From the NCBI GenBank assembly GCA_013203015.1, contig JABMPO010000048.1, positions 1 through 9,685 of the forward strand: a DNA stretch of 9,685 bases. The letters are read 5' to 3'. Position 1 is the first letter of the stretch. Each line of letters opens with the position of its first letter. The DNA comes from Fidelibacterota bacterium. Its GTDB lineage: Bacteria; Fidelibacterota; Marinisomatia; Marinisomatales; TCS56. The notes beneath the pieces are model-generated. The model was not told where the DNA came from, did not search any database, and was given only the letters and a program-made list of their open reading frames with translations. This document shows positions 1-6,856 of this stretch, piece by piece. The position numbers and the translations under genes were made by a program.

Positions 1-210
1 ATTTAAGGGGGACGGTTTCAGTGCAACTCGCAAAATGATTTTGTTAAAATGAAAATGATCGCTAATTACTACTCTAAGTAAAAATTGAATGTGACGGTGC
101 TGTAAAAATGATTGAGCTGATTGAGTAGCGATAAATTTTGTAGATTCTGTGAATTATCAAGCTGATTCTATTCAGCGATATGCCAAATAATTACAAATTC
201 GGAGGTTGAG
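1..210. other. AT-rich leader upstream of the polyphosphate kinase operon, no gene seen
   Basis: No reading frame here looks coding on either strand. I see no strong -35/-10 pair. There is a degenerate direct repeat: AGCTGATT (115-122) followed by AGCGATA (127-133), and again AGCTGATT (160-167) followed by AGCGATA (174-180). The regulatory signals of the downstream operon presumably lie here or further left, outside the window. Confidence 0.5.
201..205 (+). promoter_or_regulatory. Ribosome binding site fixing a TTG start
   Basis: GGAGG lies five bases upstream of TTG at 211. No in-frame ATG or GTG nearby has a comparable site, so this Shine-Dalgarno sequence decides the non-standard start of the first polyphosphate kinase gene. 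Confidence 0.75.
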
Positions 211-1056
211 TTGGATCAGAAAGAAATATTGACCCAAGCAGATCTGAATGATAAGAATGTTAATAAGATTCTAAAGAATCACCATAAAACCAATGAATTA
301 AAACCTTATCAATCCGAATTGATAAAGCTCCAAAGACACCTGGAAGTCACCGGGAAAAAATTAATTATTTTATTTGATGGCCGGGATGCTTCAGGAAAAG
401 GCGGTACAATTCGCCGCATTACCCGCTACATGAATGAAAAACGTTATCGGGTAGTGGCATTGGGTAAACCGACTTCTGACCAGAAAACTGAGTTGCACAT
501 GAAGCGCTATATCGAACATTTTCCCCATGCCGGTGAAATTGTACTATTTGATCGTACCTGGTATAACCGAGCAATGGTGGAACCGGTATTGGGGTTTTGT
601 AATCAGAAGCAATACAACAAATTTTTAAAAAATGTTAACAGCTACGAGGAAAATTTCCTGGAAGATGGAAAAACCGTAATGCTTAAACTGTATTTTTCCG
701 TCTCGAAAACCGAGCAGGCTAAGCGATTCAATCGCCGCACCAATGACCCGCTGCGCCAGTGGAAACTAAGCGAAGTGGATCGACAGGCCCAGTCAATGTG
801 GGATGAATTCACCCAAAAAAAATATAAAATGCTGAAGAAAACCTCTACCAAATTAGCGCCCTGGATTTTAATTCGATCAGATAGTAAACACCGGGCACGC
901 CTGGAAACCATGAAGGTAATTCTGAATTCGATCAGATATCGGGGACGCAGTAAAATTATAGATATGGATATTGATCCGAAGATAGTTATTCCGGCCAGTG
1001 AAGAATTAAAAAGAATGAAGAAACAAAAACAGAAATATGGTAAGTATATTGCTTGA
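211..1056 (+). CDS. ppk2: Polyphosphate kinase 2 family protein (first of a tandem pair)
   Basis: Probable PPK2, a cytosolic P-loop kinase that transfers phosphate between inorganic polyphosphate and nucleotides. The Walker A motif GRDASGKGG is at residues 57-65. The Walker B-like strand VLFDR (111-115) runs into the family signature WYNRAMVEPVLGFC, and the lid helix segment SKTEQAKRF is at 165-173. GRDAxGKGG with two glycines after the lysine is what I associate with class I enzymes (NDP to NTP) rather than class III, which usually have KDG; this assignment is from memory. At 281 residues it is normal for a single-domain PPK2. The TTG start is supported by GGAGG five bases upstream. A paralogue follows 78 bases downstream on the same strand, with a lipid acyltransferase after that, so co-transcription is likely. 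The N-terminal 40 residues are lysine/asparagine-rich and unlike those of the paralogue. Confidence 0.93.
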   Translation: MDQKEILTQADLNDKNVNKILKNHHKTNELKPYQSELIKLQRHLEVTGKKLIILFDGRDASGKGGTIRRITRYMNEKRYRVVALGKPTSDQKTELHMKRYIEHFPHAGEIVLFDRTWYNRAMVEPVLGFCNQKQYNKFLKNVNSYEENFLEDGKTVMLKLYFSVSKTEQAKRFNRRTNDPLRQWKLSEVDRQAQSMWDEFTQKKYKMLKKTSTKLAPWILIRSDSKHRARLETMKVILNSIRYRGRSKIIDMDIDPKIVIPASEELKRMKKQKQKYGKYIA

Positions 1057-1134
1057 TTGAATTAATAATTAATAGCCTAATTGAGAGTATTATTAAAGTC
1101 AATTTTTTGAATTTCAGCTGGGAGAACCAATCCA

Positions 1135-2097
1135 ATGACCAGAGTCACTAAAAAGACGTCCCCAATCAGTAAAAAACTACCGGGTCCCGCAACCAAAGAA
1201 AAACCCGCAGATGCCAAGTTATCCGGTTTATCAAGCTCAGCCATCTCCGAAGGTAGCGCATTGGAGAATCTAAATAAGAAAGAAAAACCGGGTCGGGTGG
1301 CGGTATGGGTGGCGGAGCATCGGATTGAATATGAACGCGAGTTGAAAATATTACAACTTGAAATGCTCAAGCTTCAGAATCATGTCAAGGCTCAAGGGCA
1401 ACGGATTGTAATGCTGTTTGAAGGACGCGATGCGGCCGGAAAAGGTGGCACGATCAAGCGGATGATCGAACATATGAACCCTCGAAATGCCCGGATAGCG
1501 GCGCTTTCCAAACCTAGTGACCGTGAGCAAACACAATGGTATTTCCAGCGTTATGTTGCCCAGCTACCGGCGGCTGGCGAAATTGTATTGTTTGATCGCA
1601 GCTGGTATAATCGTGCTATGGTTGAACCGGTAATGGGTTTTTGCACCGATGAACAGAATAAACGTTTTTTAAAATATGTTCCACTTTTTGAGCAGTTATT
1701 AGTCAAAGACGGTATCATCTTGATCAAATTATATTATTCTGTTTCTAAAAAAAGCCAATTCAAACGTTTCAATTCCCGGGAAACTAATCCGCTCAAACAA
1801 TATAAAATTTCACCGGTGGATAAAATGGCGCAGGATTTATGGGACCAGTATTCCATGCGAAAATTCCAAATGATAACCGAAACCAACCGTACTATCACAC
1901 CCTGGACCATAATTCGATCAGACAATAAAAAAGCTGCCCGGATAAATTGTATGAAATATATTCTTACCAATCTTGAATATGAGGGGAAAATAGACGCCGA
2001 TGCATTAAAAGCGGATCCCAAAATTGTCATATCCGGTATCGATGAAATTAAAATAATGGAGGAAAATCTGTTTTCCCCCGAAAAATTACCAGGTTAA
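1135..2097 (+). CDS. ppk2: Polyphosphate kinase 2 family protein (second of a tandem pair, N-terminally extended)
   Basis: Second PPK2 paralogue with all core motifs: Walker A GRDAAGKGG at residues 97-105, VLFDR at 151-155 followed by SWYNRAMVEPVMGFC, and the lid segment SKKSQFKRF around 205-213. The predicted reaction is polyphosphate-driven nucleotide phosphorylation in the cytosol. Compared with the first copy, the Walker A approach is FEGRD instead of FDGRD, and there is an extra N-terminal tail of about 55 residues rich in Lys, Pro, Ser and Ala (residues 1-55), probably disordered. The start ATG is preceded by GGGAG ten bases upstream. An internal start would remove the tail, but I see no better-placed site. 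The intact motifs in both copies argue for two active enzymes, perhaps with different nucleotide preferences, rather than one decaying duplicate; that division of labour is inference. The acyltransferase gene starts 25 bases after its stop. Confidence 0.93.
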   Translation: MTRVTKKTSPISKKLPGPATKEKPADAKLSGLSSSAISEGSALENLNKKEKPGRVAVWVAEHRIEYERELKILQLEMLKLQNHVKAQGQRIVMLFEGRDAAGKGGTIKRMIEHMNPRNARIAALSKPSDREQTQWYFQRYVAQLPAAGEIVLFDRSWYNRAMVEPVMGFCTDEQNKRFLKYVPLFEQLLVKDGIILIKLYYSVSKKSQFKRFNSRETNPLKQYKISPVDKMAQDLWDQYSMRKFQMITETNRTITPWTIIRSDNKKAARINCMKYILTNLEYEGKIDADALKADPKIVISGIDEIKIMEENLFSPEKLPG

Positions 2098-2122
2098 AGC
2101 AATATTTTGTTTTAATTAAGGT

Positions 2123-3493
2123 ATGCTATACCGCATTGCAAAATTTATAGCCTTTCAGGCTGTAAAACTGTTTTACCGCCGGGTAATAATAAAGAATAAG
2201 AGATATTTACCAAAATCTGGGCCGGTTATTTTTGCGGCAAATCATCCCAATACCATGATGGATCCACTATTGATTGGATTTGCCTGTACCCGAAATCTGC
2301 ATTTTTTGGCAAAAAGCACCTTATTTGGTCGACCACTGGTCAACTCCTTCCTGAATCGGTTAAAAATTATTCCCGTATACCGTCGCCAGGATAATCCTGA
2401 TGACATGCATAAAAATGTTGAAGTTTTTGAGCAGTGCTACCGGATTTTGGACCAGGGTAAATGCATTCTGATCTTTCCGGAAGGGATATCACTGGTAGAT
2501 CGGATTTTGAGTCCCATAAAAACCGGAGCGGCACGAATTGGATTTGGAGCGGCTGCTCGTGCTGAATTCCAAAATACAATTAGCATTATTCCGGTTGGAA
2601 TAAATTATTCCGATGTCGTTCGTTTTCGCAGTGATGTTTATATCCGTTTCGGTCAGCCAATCACCCTATCGGATTATGCCGATCTTTATCAGAGTGATGA
2701 AGTTGAGGCAATTCATCAGGTCACCAATCTAATCGAAACAGCGTTAAAAAAATTGACGACTTCTTTGAAAGAAAACGAACTGATTAATATAGTTGAGAAT
2801 TTGGAATCCATCTATAAAAGTGAGCTGATTGTTGACCAAGGGTATGAAATCCGTGATAAAAATGATGAATTTTCGGTAACGAAAGGTTTAATTAATGCCG
2901 TCGAGTGGTTTTATGAGCATCAGCCAGAGCGGGTTGAAAATTTTAAAAAATTATTGAACGGATATTTAGAGAATTTAAAAAGACTAAATCTGAGCGATGA
3001 GTTTTTATCTCCGGTGGCGCGCGATCGAAATTTGAGACAACGGATTTTTGCTTTTTTATATTTGGTATTCGGGTTTCCGATTTATATATATGGTTTAATT
3101 AATAATTATCTACCCTATCAGGTTCCACGCTGGTACACCAACAAGTATATATCGGCCAAAGAATGGTATGCACCGATGAAGCTAATAACAGGCGCTGCAG
3201 TCTATATAATTTACTACGGTATTTTAATTACCGCTATGGCACTCATCAGCAAAAATACCTGGCTAACAATTGGATACAGTCTTACCTTGATTCCCAGCGG
3301 CAATTTTGTACTTAAATATCTTAAGCATGCTGGCCGGTATCGCCAACACTGGCAATTTCTTAATATATTCTATCGGAAGCGAGCTATCATATTTAAGATT
3401 ATTAATCAACGAATGAAACTGATTCAATATCTCGATAATGCGAAAAATGAATATTTGCAGTGGATCAGTAAAAATGAATCACAGGAAAAATAG
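2123..3493 (+). CDS. PlsC-like lysophospholipid acyltransferase with C-terminal membrane segments
   Basis: Member of the PlsC/AGPAT acyltransferase superfamily, which acylates glycerol-3-phosphate or lysophospholipids at the inner membrane. The catalytic HxxxxD box is seen as NHPNTMMD (His41, Asp47), motif II as IPVYRR (83-88), motif III as FPEGIS (118-123) and motif IV as IIPVGINY (155-162). The first 20 residues are a hydrophobic/basic membrane-association helix. At 456 residues it is about twice the length of classic PlsC. The extra C-terminal half has a charged region (200-305) followed by three likely membrane helices (about 309-330, 354-376, 380-398) and a basic tail. This long architecture is familiar from FCB-group proteins annotated only as acyltransferases, so the acyl acceptor is uncertain. 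The start ATG has only a weak, close AAGG (2118-2121), but the N-terminus fits the family. It lies 25 bases after ppk2 and is probably translated from the same transcript. Confidence 0.88.
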   Translation: MLYRIAKFIAFQAVKLFYRRVIIKNKRYLPKSGPVIFAANHPNTMMDPLLIGFACTRNLHFLAKSTLFGRPLVNSFLNRLKIIPVYRRQDNPDDMHKNVEVFEQCYRILDQGKCILIFPEGISLVDRILSPIKTGAARIGFGAAARAEFQNTISIIPVGINYSDVVRFRSDVYIRFGQPITLSDYADLYQSDEVEAIHQVTNLIETALKKLTTSLKENELINIVENLESIYKSELIVDQGYEIRDKNDEFSVTKGLINAVEWFYEHQPERVENFKKLLNGYLENLKRLNLSDEFLSPVARDRNLRQRIFAFLYLVFGFPIYIYGLINNYLPYQVPRWYTNKYISAKEWYAPMKLITGAAVYIIYYGILITAMALISKNTWLTIGYSLTLIPSGNFVLKYLKHAGRYRQHWQFLNIFYRKRAIIFKIINQRMKLIQYLDNAKNEYLQWISKNESQEK

Positions 3494-3496
3494 ACG

Positions 3497-3534
3497 CCCC
3501 CACCGGGCGGGATGATTAGTGGGGGAACTAATCA
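3497..3534 (+). other. G-loop hairpin with competing C-tract pairing after the acyltransferase gene
   Basis: TGATTAGT (3513-3520) and ACTAATCA (3527-3534) form a perfect 8-bp stem around the loop GGGGGA. CCCCCAC (3497-3503) is complementary to GTGGGGG (3519-3525). The C-tract could therefore pair with the loop as an H-type pseudoknot or replace the first stem. There is no T-tract after the stem, so it is not a standard intrinsic terminator, though it might act at the 3' end of the ppk2-acyltransferase transcript. The structure is visible; any function is inference. Confidence 0.4.
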
Positions 3535-3559
3535 CTGGCAGGGACGTCATTTATGAATC

Positions 3560-3588
3560 TTGTTTTGATTCAAGTTATAGTGTATAGT
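3560..3588 (+). promoter_or_regulatory. Possible promoter for the bCerS-like gene
   Basis: TTGTTT (3560-3565) is followed after 17 bases by TATAGT (3583-3588). The -10 box is close to consensus and the -35 box is weak. It sits about 150 bases before the ATG at 3738, in a 244-base spacer with no other convincing gene. This is a by-eye match only, and the sigma-factor consensus of this organism is unknown. Confidence 0.22.
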
Positions 3589-3737
3589 TACTTTTCGCAA
3601 GTTTTGATAGTGAAATAATTGAACGACACTCTAAAATGGATTATTATTTTATGAAATTATTGTCAGCGTTAATATCCCCATGACCAAGCATTCAGCACTT
3701 CGATTGAAAAACAACAACCTAACCTAATTACACAATA

Positions 3738-4853
3738 ATGGAATTACGACCAGTAGTCACCCGGCGGGAATTAAAAGAATTTATCTATTTACCAGCCAAA
3801 ATACATCGAGGGCATAAAAATTGGGTTCCGCCAATTTATCAGGATGATTGGAAATATTTTGATTTTTCAAAAAACCATCATGCCCAGGGTTGCGAGACAA
3901 TCAAGCTCCTGGCTGTTCAGGGTGGCAGACCGGTGGGACGGATAGTGGGTATAATCAGCCATCGGATTAACGCATTGCATAAGGAAAAAATTGCCCGTTT
4001 TGCCAATCTGGATTGTTATAACGACCAGGCTATTGCCAGCGCATTACTGAATCGGGTGGAGAATTGGGCTCGTGAATATGGAATGCAGGGGATCATCGGA
4101 CCAAAAGGATTTTCTAACTTGGACCCGGAGGGCTTTATAATCGAAGGTTTTGAAAATGAGCCGACTCTGTCAACTTATTATAACTATGAATATTTACCCG
4201 AGTTTTTGGTCAGTTTGGGTTATGAAAAGCATGTTGATTATGTGGCCTATCAAATACCGGTTGAAATTCCCGTTTTCTATGAGAAGATATTTCAACGGAT
4301 TGCACGACGAAAAGATTTTAAATTATTGGAATTCACAACTCGAAAAGAATTGAAACCCTTCATTTTTCCGGTTATGGAATTGATGAATGAGACCTATCAA
4401 AGCTTGGATGGCTATATTCCGCTTTCCCGCTCAGAAATGCAATCGATGGCCAAGCGATTTTTACCATTACTGGACCCTCGTTTCGTCAAGGCAGTGGAAT
4501 TCAATCGGCAGCTTGTGGCGTTTGTTTTAGGGATTCCCAATCTGAATCCAGGGATCCGCAAAGCCAGGGGACGACTGTTTCCCTTTGGATTGTTTCACAT
4601 TTTGCGAGCTGCGAAATCCGCTCCGCAACTGGATTTGCTGCTGGGAGCGGTCAGAGAGGAATTTCGGGGCAGGGGGTTAGATGTTTTTATGGGGACAGCA
4701 ATGTATAAATCAGTACAGCAATATGGTTTTAAGCACATTGACAGTCATCTGGAACTGGAGACGAATACAAAAGTACGAGCGGAGATGGAACGGGCGGGCG
4801 GAAAAGTGTATAAGCGCTATCGGGTTTTTAAAAAGGATCTGAACAAGAATTAA
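3738..4853 (+). CDS. YghO/bCerS-like GNAT-fold acyltransferase
   Basis: I recognise the overall pattern of the YghO-like family, which as I recall includes the bacterial ceramide synthase bCerS of Caulobacter; these are GNAT-fold acyl-CoA-dependent N-acyltransferases. Visible landmarks are an N-terminal segment rich in basic and aromatic residues (residues 11-45, with WVPPIY at 29-34), IIGPKGFSNLDPEGF (119-133), GFENEP (137-142), a YYNYEYLPEFLVSLGY stretch (147-162) and KHVDYVAY (164-171). A second GNAT-like half spans about 190-365, including FRGRGLDVFMGTAMY near 309-323. At 371 residues it is close to family length. No signal peptide or membrane helix is seen, so it is probably cytosolic or membrane-peripheral. 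Most relatives have no known substrate, so ceramide synthesis is only a hypothesis; no serine palmitoyltransferase is in the window. The start ATG lacks a clear Shine-Dalgarno site but fits the family N-terminus. It is probably its own transcription unit. Confidence 0.72.
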   Translation: MELRPVVTRRELKEFIYLPAKIHRGHKNWVPPIYQDDWKYFDFSKNHHAQGCETIKLLAVQGGRPVGRIVGIISHRINALHKEKIARFANLDCYNDQAIASALLNRVENWAREYGMQGIIGPKGFSNLDPEGFIIEGFENEPTLSTYYNYEYLPEFLVSLGYEKHVDYVAYQIPVEIPVFYEKIFQRIARRKDFKLLEFTTRKELKPFIFPVMELMNETYQSLDGYIPLSRSEMQSMAKRFLPLLDPRFVKAVEFNRQLVAFVLGIPNLNPGIRKARGRLFPFGLFHILRAAKSAPQLDLLLGAVREEFRGRGLDVFMGTAMYKSVQQYGFKHIDSHLELETNTKVRAEMERAGGKVYKRYRVFKKDLNKN

Positions 4854-4912
4854 GCGAGCAGAAAAGGCGCGAAAGCTAAAGTCATCAATATAAATGGAGT
4901 TAACCAGCTTAA

Positions 4913-4935
4913 AATCCATTTTGCAATCCATTTTG
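4913..4935. repeat. Short tandem direct repeat
   Basis: AATCCATTTTG occurs at 4913-4923 and again at 4925-4935, giving a 12-base period and two copies. It lies 60 bases after the bCerS-like gene in an AT-rich spacer. It may be a slippage product or a protein-binding pair; two copies are too few to say. Confidence 0.4.
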
Positions 4936-4981
4936 TTTCTTGTTTCATTTTATTGCCTCACGAATTAATATTATAAACATT

Positions 4982-5024
4982 TGACAAGCAGCCAATTGAA
5001 ATGGTTGTCAGCCATATAGATAAT
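4982..5024 (+). promoter_or_regulatory. Inverted repeat overlapping a possible promoter upstream of the TIP30-like gene
   Basis: TGACAA (4982-4987) and TTGTCA (5005-5010) are an exact inverted pair 17 bases apart, with an inner CCA/TGG pair. A candidate promoter lies within and just after it: TTGAAA (4996-5001), 17 bases, GATAAT (5019-5024). An operator covering the -35 region would fit, but the predicted transcript would begin almost at the ribosome binding site (5028-5032), which weakens the promoter reading. Confidence 0.25.
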
Positions 5025-5038
5025 GAACAGGAAAATTG

Positions 5039-5716
5039 ATGAGTGAGAACAAAACAGCTTTGATAGTGGGTGCCACCGGTCTGACCGGCGGATATTGTTT
5101 ACGAAATTTGCTGAAGGATGATCACTATGAGCGGGTAACCGCCCTGACTAGAAGTCCGATTCCCCATAAAAACCCGAAACTGCACACCATACAAATTGAT
5201 TTTGATCGATTATCTAACGAAGCTGATTTATTTGATGCCCATGATGTTTTTTGTTGTTTGGGCACTACTATTGCCAAAGCGGGTTCTCGCGCGGCATTCA
5301 GAAAAGTGGATTTTTCATATCCTCTTGCGATTGCTGAAAAGGCTTTGGCAGCCGGAGCCCATTCATTTTCATTAATCAGCTCCATGGGAGCAAATCACAA
5401 CTCACGGATATTCTACAACCGGGTAAAGGGTGAGATTGAGTCGGCCATTTCCAAACTTGGTTATAATCTGGTTTTGATATACCGCCCATCATTGTTGACA
5501 GGGTCTCGATCCGAAGTCAGATTTGGAGAAAATATCGGGGAAATTCTTATGGGTTTGATCAACCCTGTATTAATCGGGTCATTGAAGAAATACCGGCCAA
5601 TTCCTGCTGAGACGGTCGCATTGACTATGACTAATCAGGTAAATGTGGAATCGACTGGCAGACATATTTTTGAATCTGATATAATTGTGAAATTGTCCCT
5701 GGGAACCAAACCGTGA
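5039..5716 (+). CDS. TIP30/HTATIP2-like NAD(P)-binding Rossmann protein
   Basis: Atypical short-chain dehydrogenase/NmrA-type protein of 225 residues. The dinucleotide-binding loop GATGLTGG is at residues 11-18. The landmark CCLGTTI, the SSMGAN stretch (serines 114-115) and YNRVKGE, holding a YxxxK pair (Tyr126, Lys130), follow. This order is characteristic of TIP30/CC3-like bacterial proteins such as E. coli YraR, as I recall. It is predicted to be cytosolic and to bind NADP(H); the substrate is unknown even for well-studied relatives. I chose ATG at 5039 because CAGGA (5028-5032) sits six bases upstream. The TTG codon immediately before it would be too close. It is too short and has the wrong signature for the extended SDR ceramide reductase CerR, so its position next to a bCerS-like gene is not evidence of a complete ceramide pathway. 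It converges with the Pycsar-type gene downstream. Confidence 0.85.
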   Translation: MSENKTALIVGATGLTGGYCLRNLLKDDHYERVTALTRSPIPHKNPKLHTIQIDFDRLSNEADLFDAHDVFCCLGTTIAKAGSRAAFRKVDFSYPLAIAEKALAAGAHSFSLISSMGANHNSRIFYNRVKGEIESAISKLGYNLVLIYRPSLLTGSRSEVRFGENIGEILMGLINPVLIGSLKKYRPIPAETVALTMTNQVNVESTGRHIFESDIIVKLSLGTKP

Positions 5717-5861
5717 GATTTTTTTAGGTATGCGGTTTTACCATAGTTAGTAAAGTTACCAGGGGAATGGATGTGGTAATTGGAATGCAGTGCCAATCAC
5801 AACCCGATCACATGTTGACATTGCGGATATTAATCAAATAAATCCGACGCGAATAATATAT

Positions 5862-6389
5862 TTAGACCCGACTGGTAAACAGAGTTACTACTACGCTGGT
5901 GAAAATACCAACTATAAAAGCGGTATAGGCCAGTCGAATAAATTTGTATTTCTTAGCCGCCAGAAAATGACCCAGAGTATAAATTTCTTTAGTCATTGCT
6001 TGATAGGTCTTTGACGAATCATTTAAAATAGTTTCCATTTCAGATTCAAAACTGGAATAATCCATTTTAATAAAATCGCCAAAAAATAAAAAATTGAATC
6101 CAGGATTTTTAATATCAACCGGACCACCCTTTTTAGTGAAAATTGGTAATTTGGGCATAACTGCGTAGGTCGATAGAATGATAGTTATGAGGCAAAATCC
6201 AATCAGAATTAAAGCGCCGTATTTCAGGCTGGAAGTCATGACGTGAGGGACGGTGAGAGTTATCAGTACCGATGATATTGTTAGCAGCATATTCGCTTTG
6301 GAATCAGCCATAAAACTGAGCTGAACATGATGATTACGGGTTTGCTTAAGCATGTGATCCAAATGAGATCCGGGTTGTTTAACTTCCAT
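5862..6389 (-). CDS. Pycsar-type transmembrane effector-like protein (DUF5706/PycTM family), stand-alone
   Basis: The hallmark MADSKAN (residues 27-33) leading into a hydrophobic helix, the central NPGFNFLFFGDF (95-106) and the later KEIYTLGHFLAAKKYKFIRLAY (134-155) match what I know of the DUF5706 family. That family was renamed Pycsar effector because members form the membrane-disrupting arm of pyrimidine cyclic-nucleotide phage defence. Three membrane helices are likely, at about 33-50, 57-76 and 151-171, with a soluble loop of about 75 residues between the second and third. No pyrimidine cyclase or HD phosphohydrolase is adjacent: the neighbours are a TIP30-like gene and, divergently, a Dabb gene. 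Defence function is therefore not shown; many family members are orphans. I chose ATG at 6389 because AGGA lies seven bases upstream; the TTG just before it (6392) is too close. At 175 residues it is normal for the stand-alone form. Confidence 0.8.
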   Translation of the reverse strand: MEVKQPGSHLDHMLKQTRNHHVQLSFMADSKANMLLTISSVLITLTVPHVMTSSLKYGALILIGFCLITIILSTYAVMPKLPIFTKKGGPVDIKNPGFNFLFFGDFIKMDYSSFESEMETILNDSSKTYQAMTKEIYTLGHFLAAKKYKFIRLAYTAFIVGIFTSVVVTLFTSRV

Positions 6390-6473
6390 CAAAAAGTCCT
6401 GTTATCCATTTCTATGACAATTCAAAGCCTTGCCTGGTTAGTGATTTCCAATAATAATTTACACATTAAACCT

Positions 6474-6504
6474 TTGACATAATATTTTCATTTGAACTTA
6501 CATT
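6474..6504 (+). promoter_or_regulatory. Possible promoter of the Dabb-zinc finger-PspC operon
   Basis: A perfect TTGACA (6474-6479) is followed after 19 bases by TACATT (6499-6504, four of six matches). It lies about 60 bases upstream of the ATG at 6563, in the divergent spacer shared with the Pycsar-type gene. The long spacer and weak -10 keep confidence low. Confidence 0.28.
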
Positions 6505-6562
6505 AGCGAACAAAAATTTTGGTCAGTAACCTTATATTTACTGCACGAAATGCAAGGAAAAA

Positions 6563-6856
6563 ATGATTAAACATATTGTGATGATGCGGTTGCGGGAGGG
6601 TATTGATCACGATTATCATATAGCTGAGTTAAAGCGGCAATTGGAAGAATTATCTGCTAAAATCGATCAGATTATCAAACTTGAAGTTGGTATTAATACA
6701 ATTAATTCTCCCCGGGCCAGTGATTTGGTTCTTAGTAGCGAGTTTGCATCCTGGGAAGATTTGAATACTTATCGCGATCATCCCACCCACCAAATAGTTG
6801 TGAAATATGTTCAGGAAATCGTGGATGAAGTCCGGGTTGTGGATTATCAATTATGA
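6563..6856 (+). CDS. Dabb (stress-responsive alpha/beta barrel) domain protein
   Basis: A 97-residue single-domain Dabb protein, a dimeric ferredoxin-like fold found in plant and bacterial stress-associated proteins and some small-molecule enzymes. It starts with the typical MIKHIVMMRL strand with His4, then a charged helix (about 18-37), and ends with FASWEDLNTYRDHPTHQ (61-77) and a final strand. The Y-x-x-HP-x-H pattern near the C-terminal helix is a common signature of the family. It is probably cytosolic, and its substrate cannot be inferred. AAGGA (6554-6558) precedes the ATG. Its stop overlaps the start of the zinc-finger gene as ATGA, so the two are probably translationally coupled. 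Confidence 0.85.
   Translation: MIKHIVMMRLREGIDHDYHIAELKRQLEELSAKIDQIIKLEVGINTINSPRASDLVLSSEFASWEDLNTYRDHPTHQIVVKYVQEIVDEVRVVDYQL

Noticed and set aside
3553..3618. 21-codon hydrophobic micro-ORF (starts MNLVLIQVI) in the spacer before the bCerS-like gene
   Set aside because: It resembles a small membrane peptide but has no Shine-Dalgarno sequence, and hydrophobic short frames are common by chance in AT-rich DNA.
4710..4931. 73-codon minus-strand open frame overlapping the end of the bCerS-like gene
   Set aside because: It is mostly antisense to a well-supported gene and its N-terminus is produced by the AATCCATTTTG repeat; no ribosome site.
5039..5716. Ceramide reductase (CerR) identity for the NAD(P)-binding protein
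   Set aside because: The neighbour suggested it, but 225 residues with CCLGTTI, SSMGAN and YNRVKGE fit TIP30/HTATIP2-like proteins, not the longer extended SDR of CerR.
5773..5803. Imperfect hairpin (ATTGG/CCAAT core) between the convergent TIP30-like and Pycsar-type genes
   Set aside because: Considered as a convergent terminator, but it has two mismatches, is AT-rich and lacks a T-tract on either strand.
5790..6014. 74-codon plus-strand open frame
   Set aside because: Its main part is antisense to the Pycsar-type gene, it has no ribosome site and no family resemblance.
5717..6562. A complete Pycsar defence locus
   Set aside because: No nucleotide cyclase or HD-domain gene is found on either side of the effector-like gene within the window.
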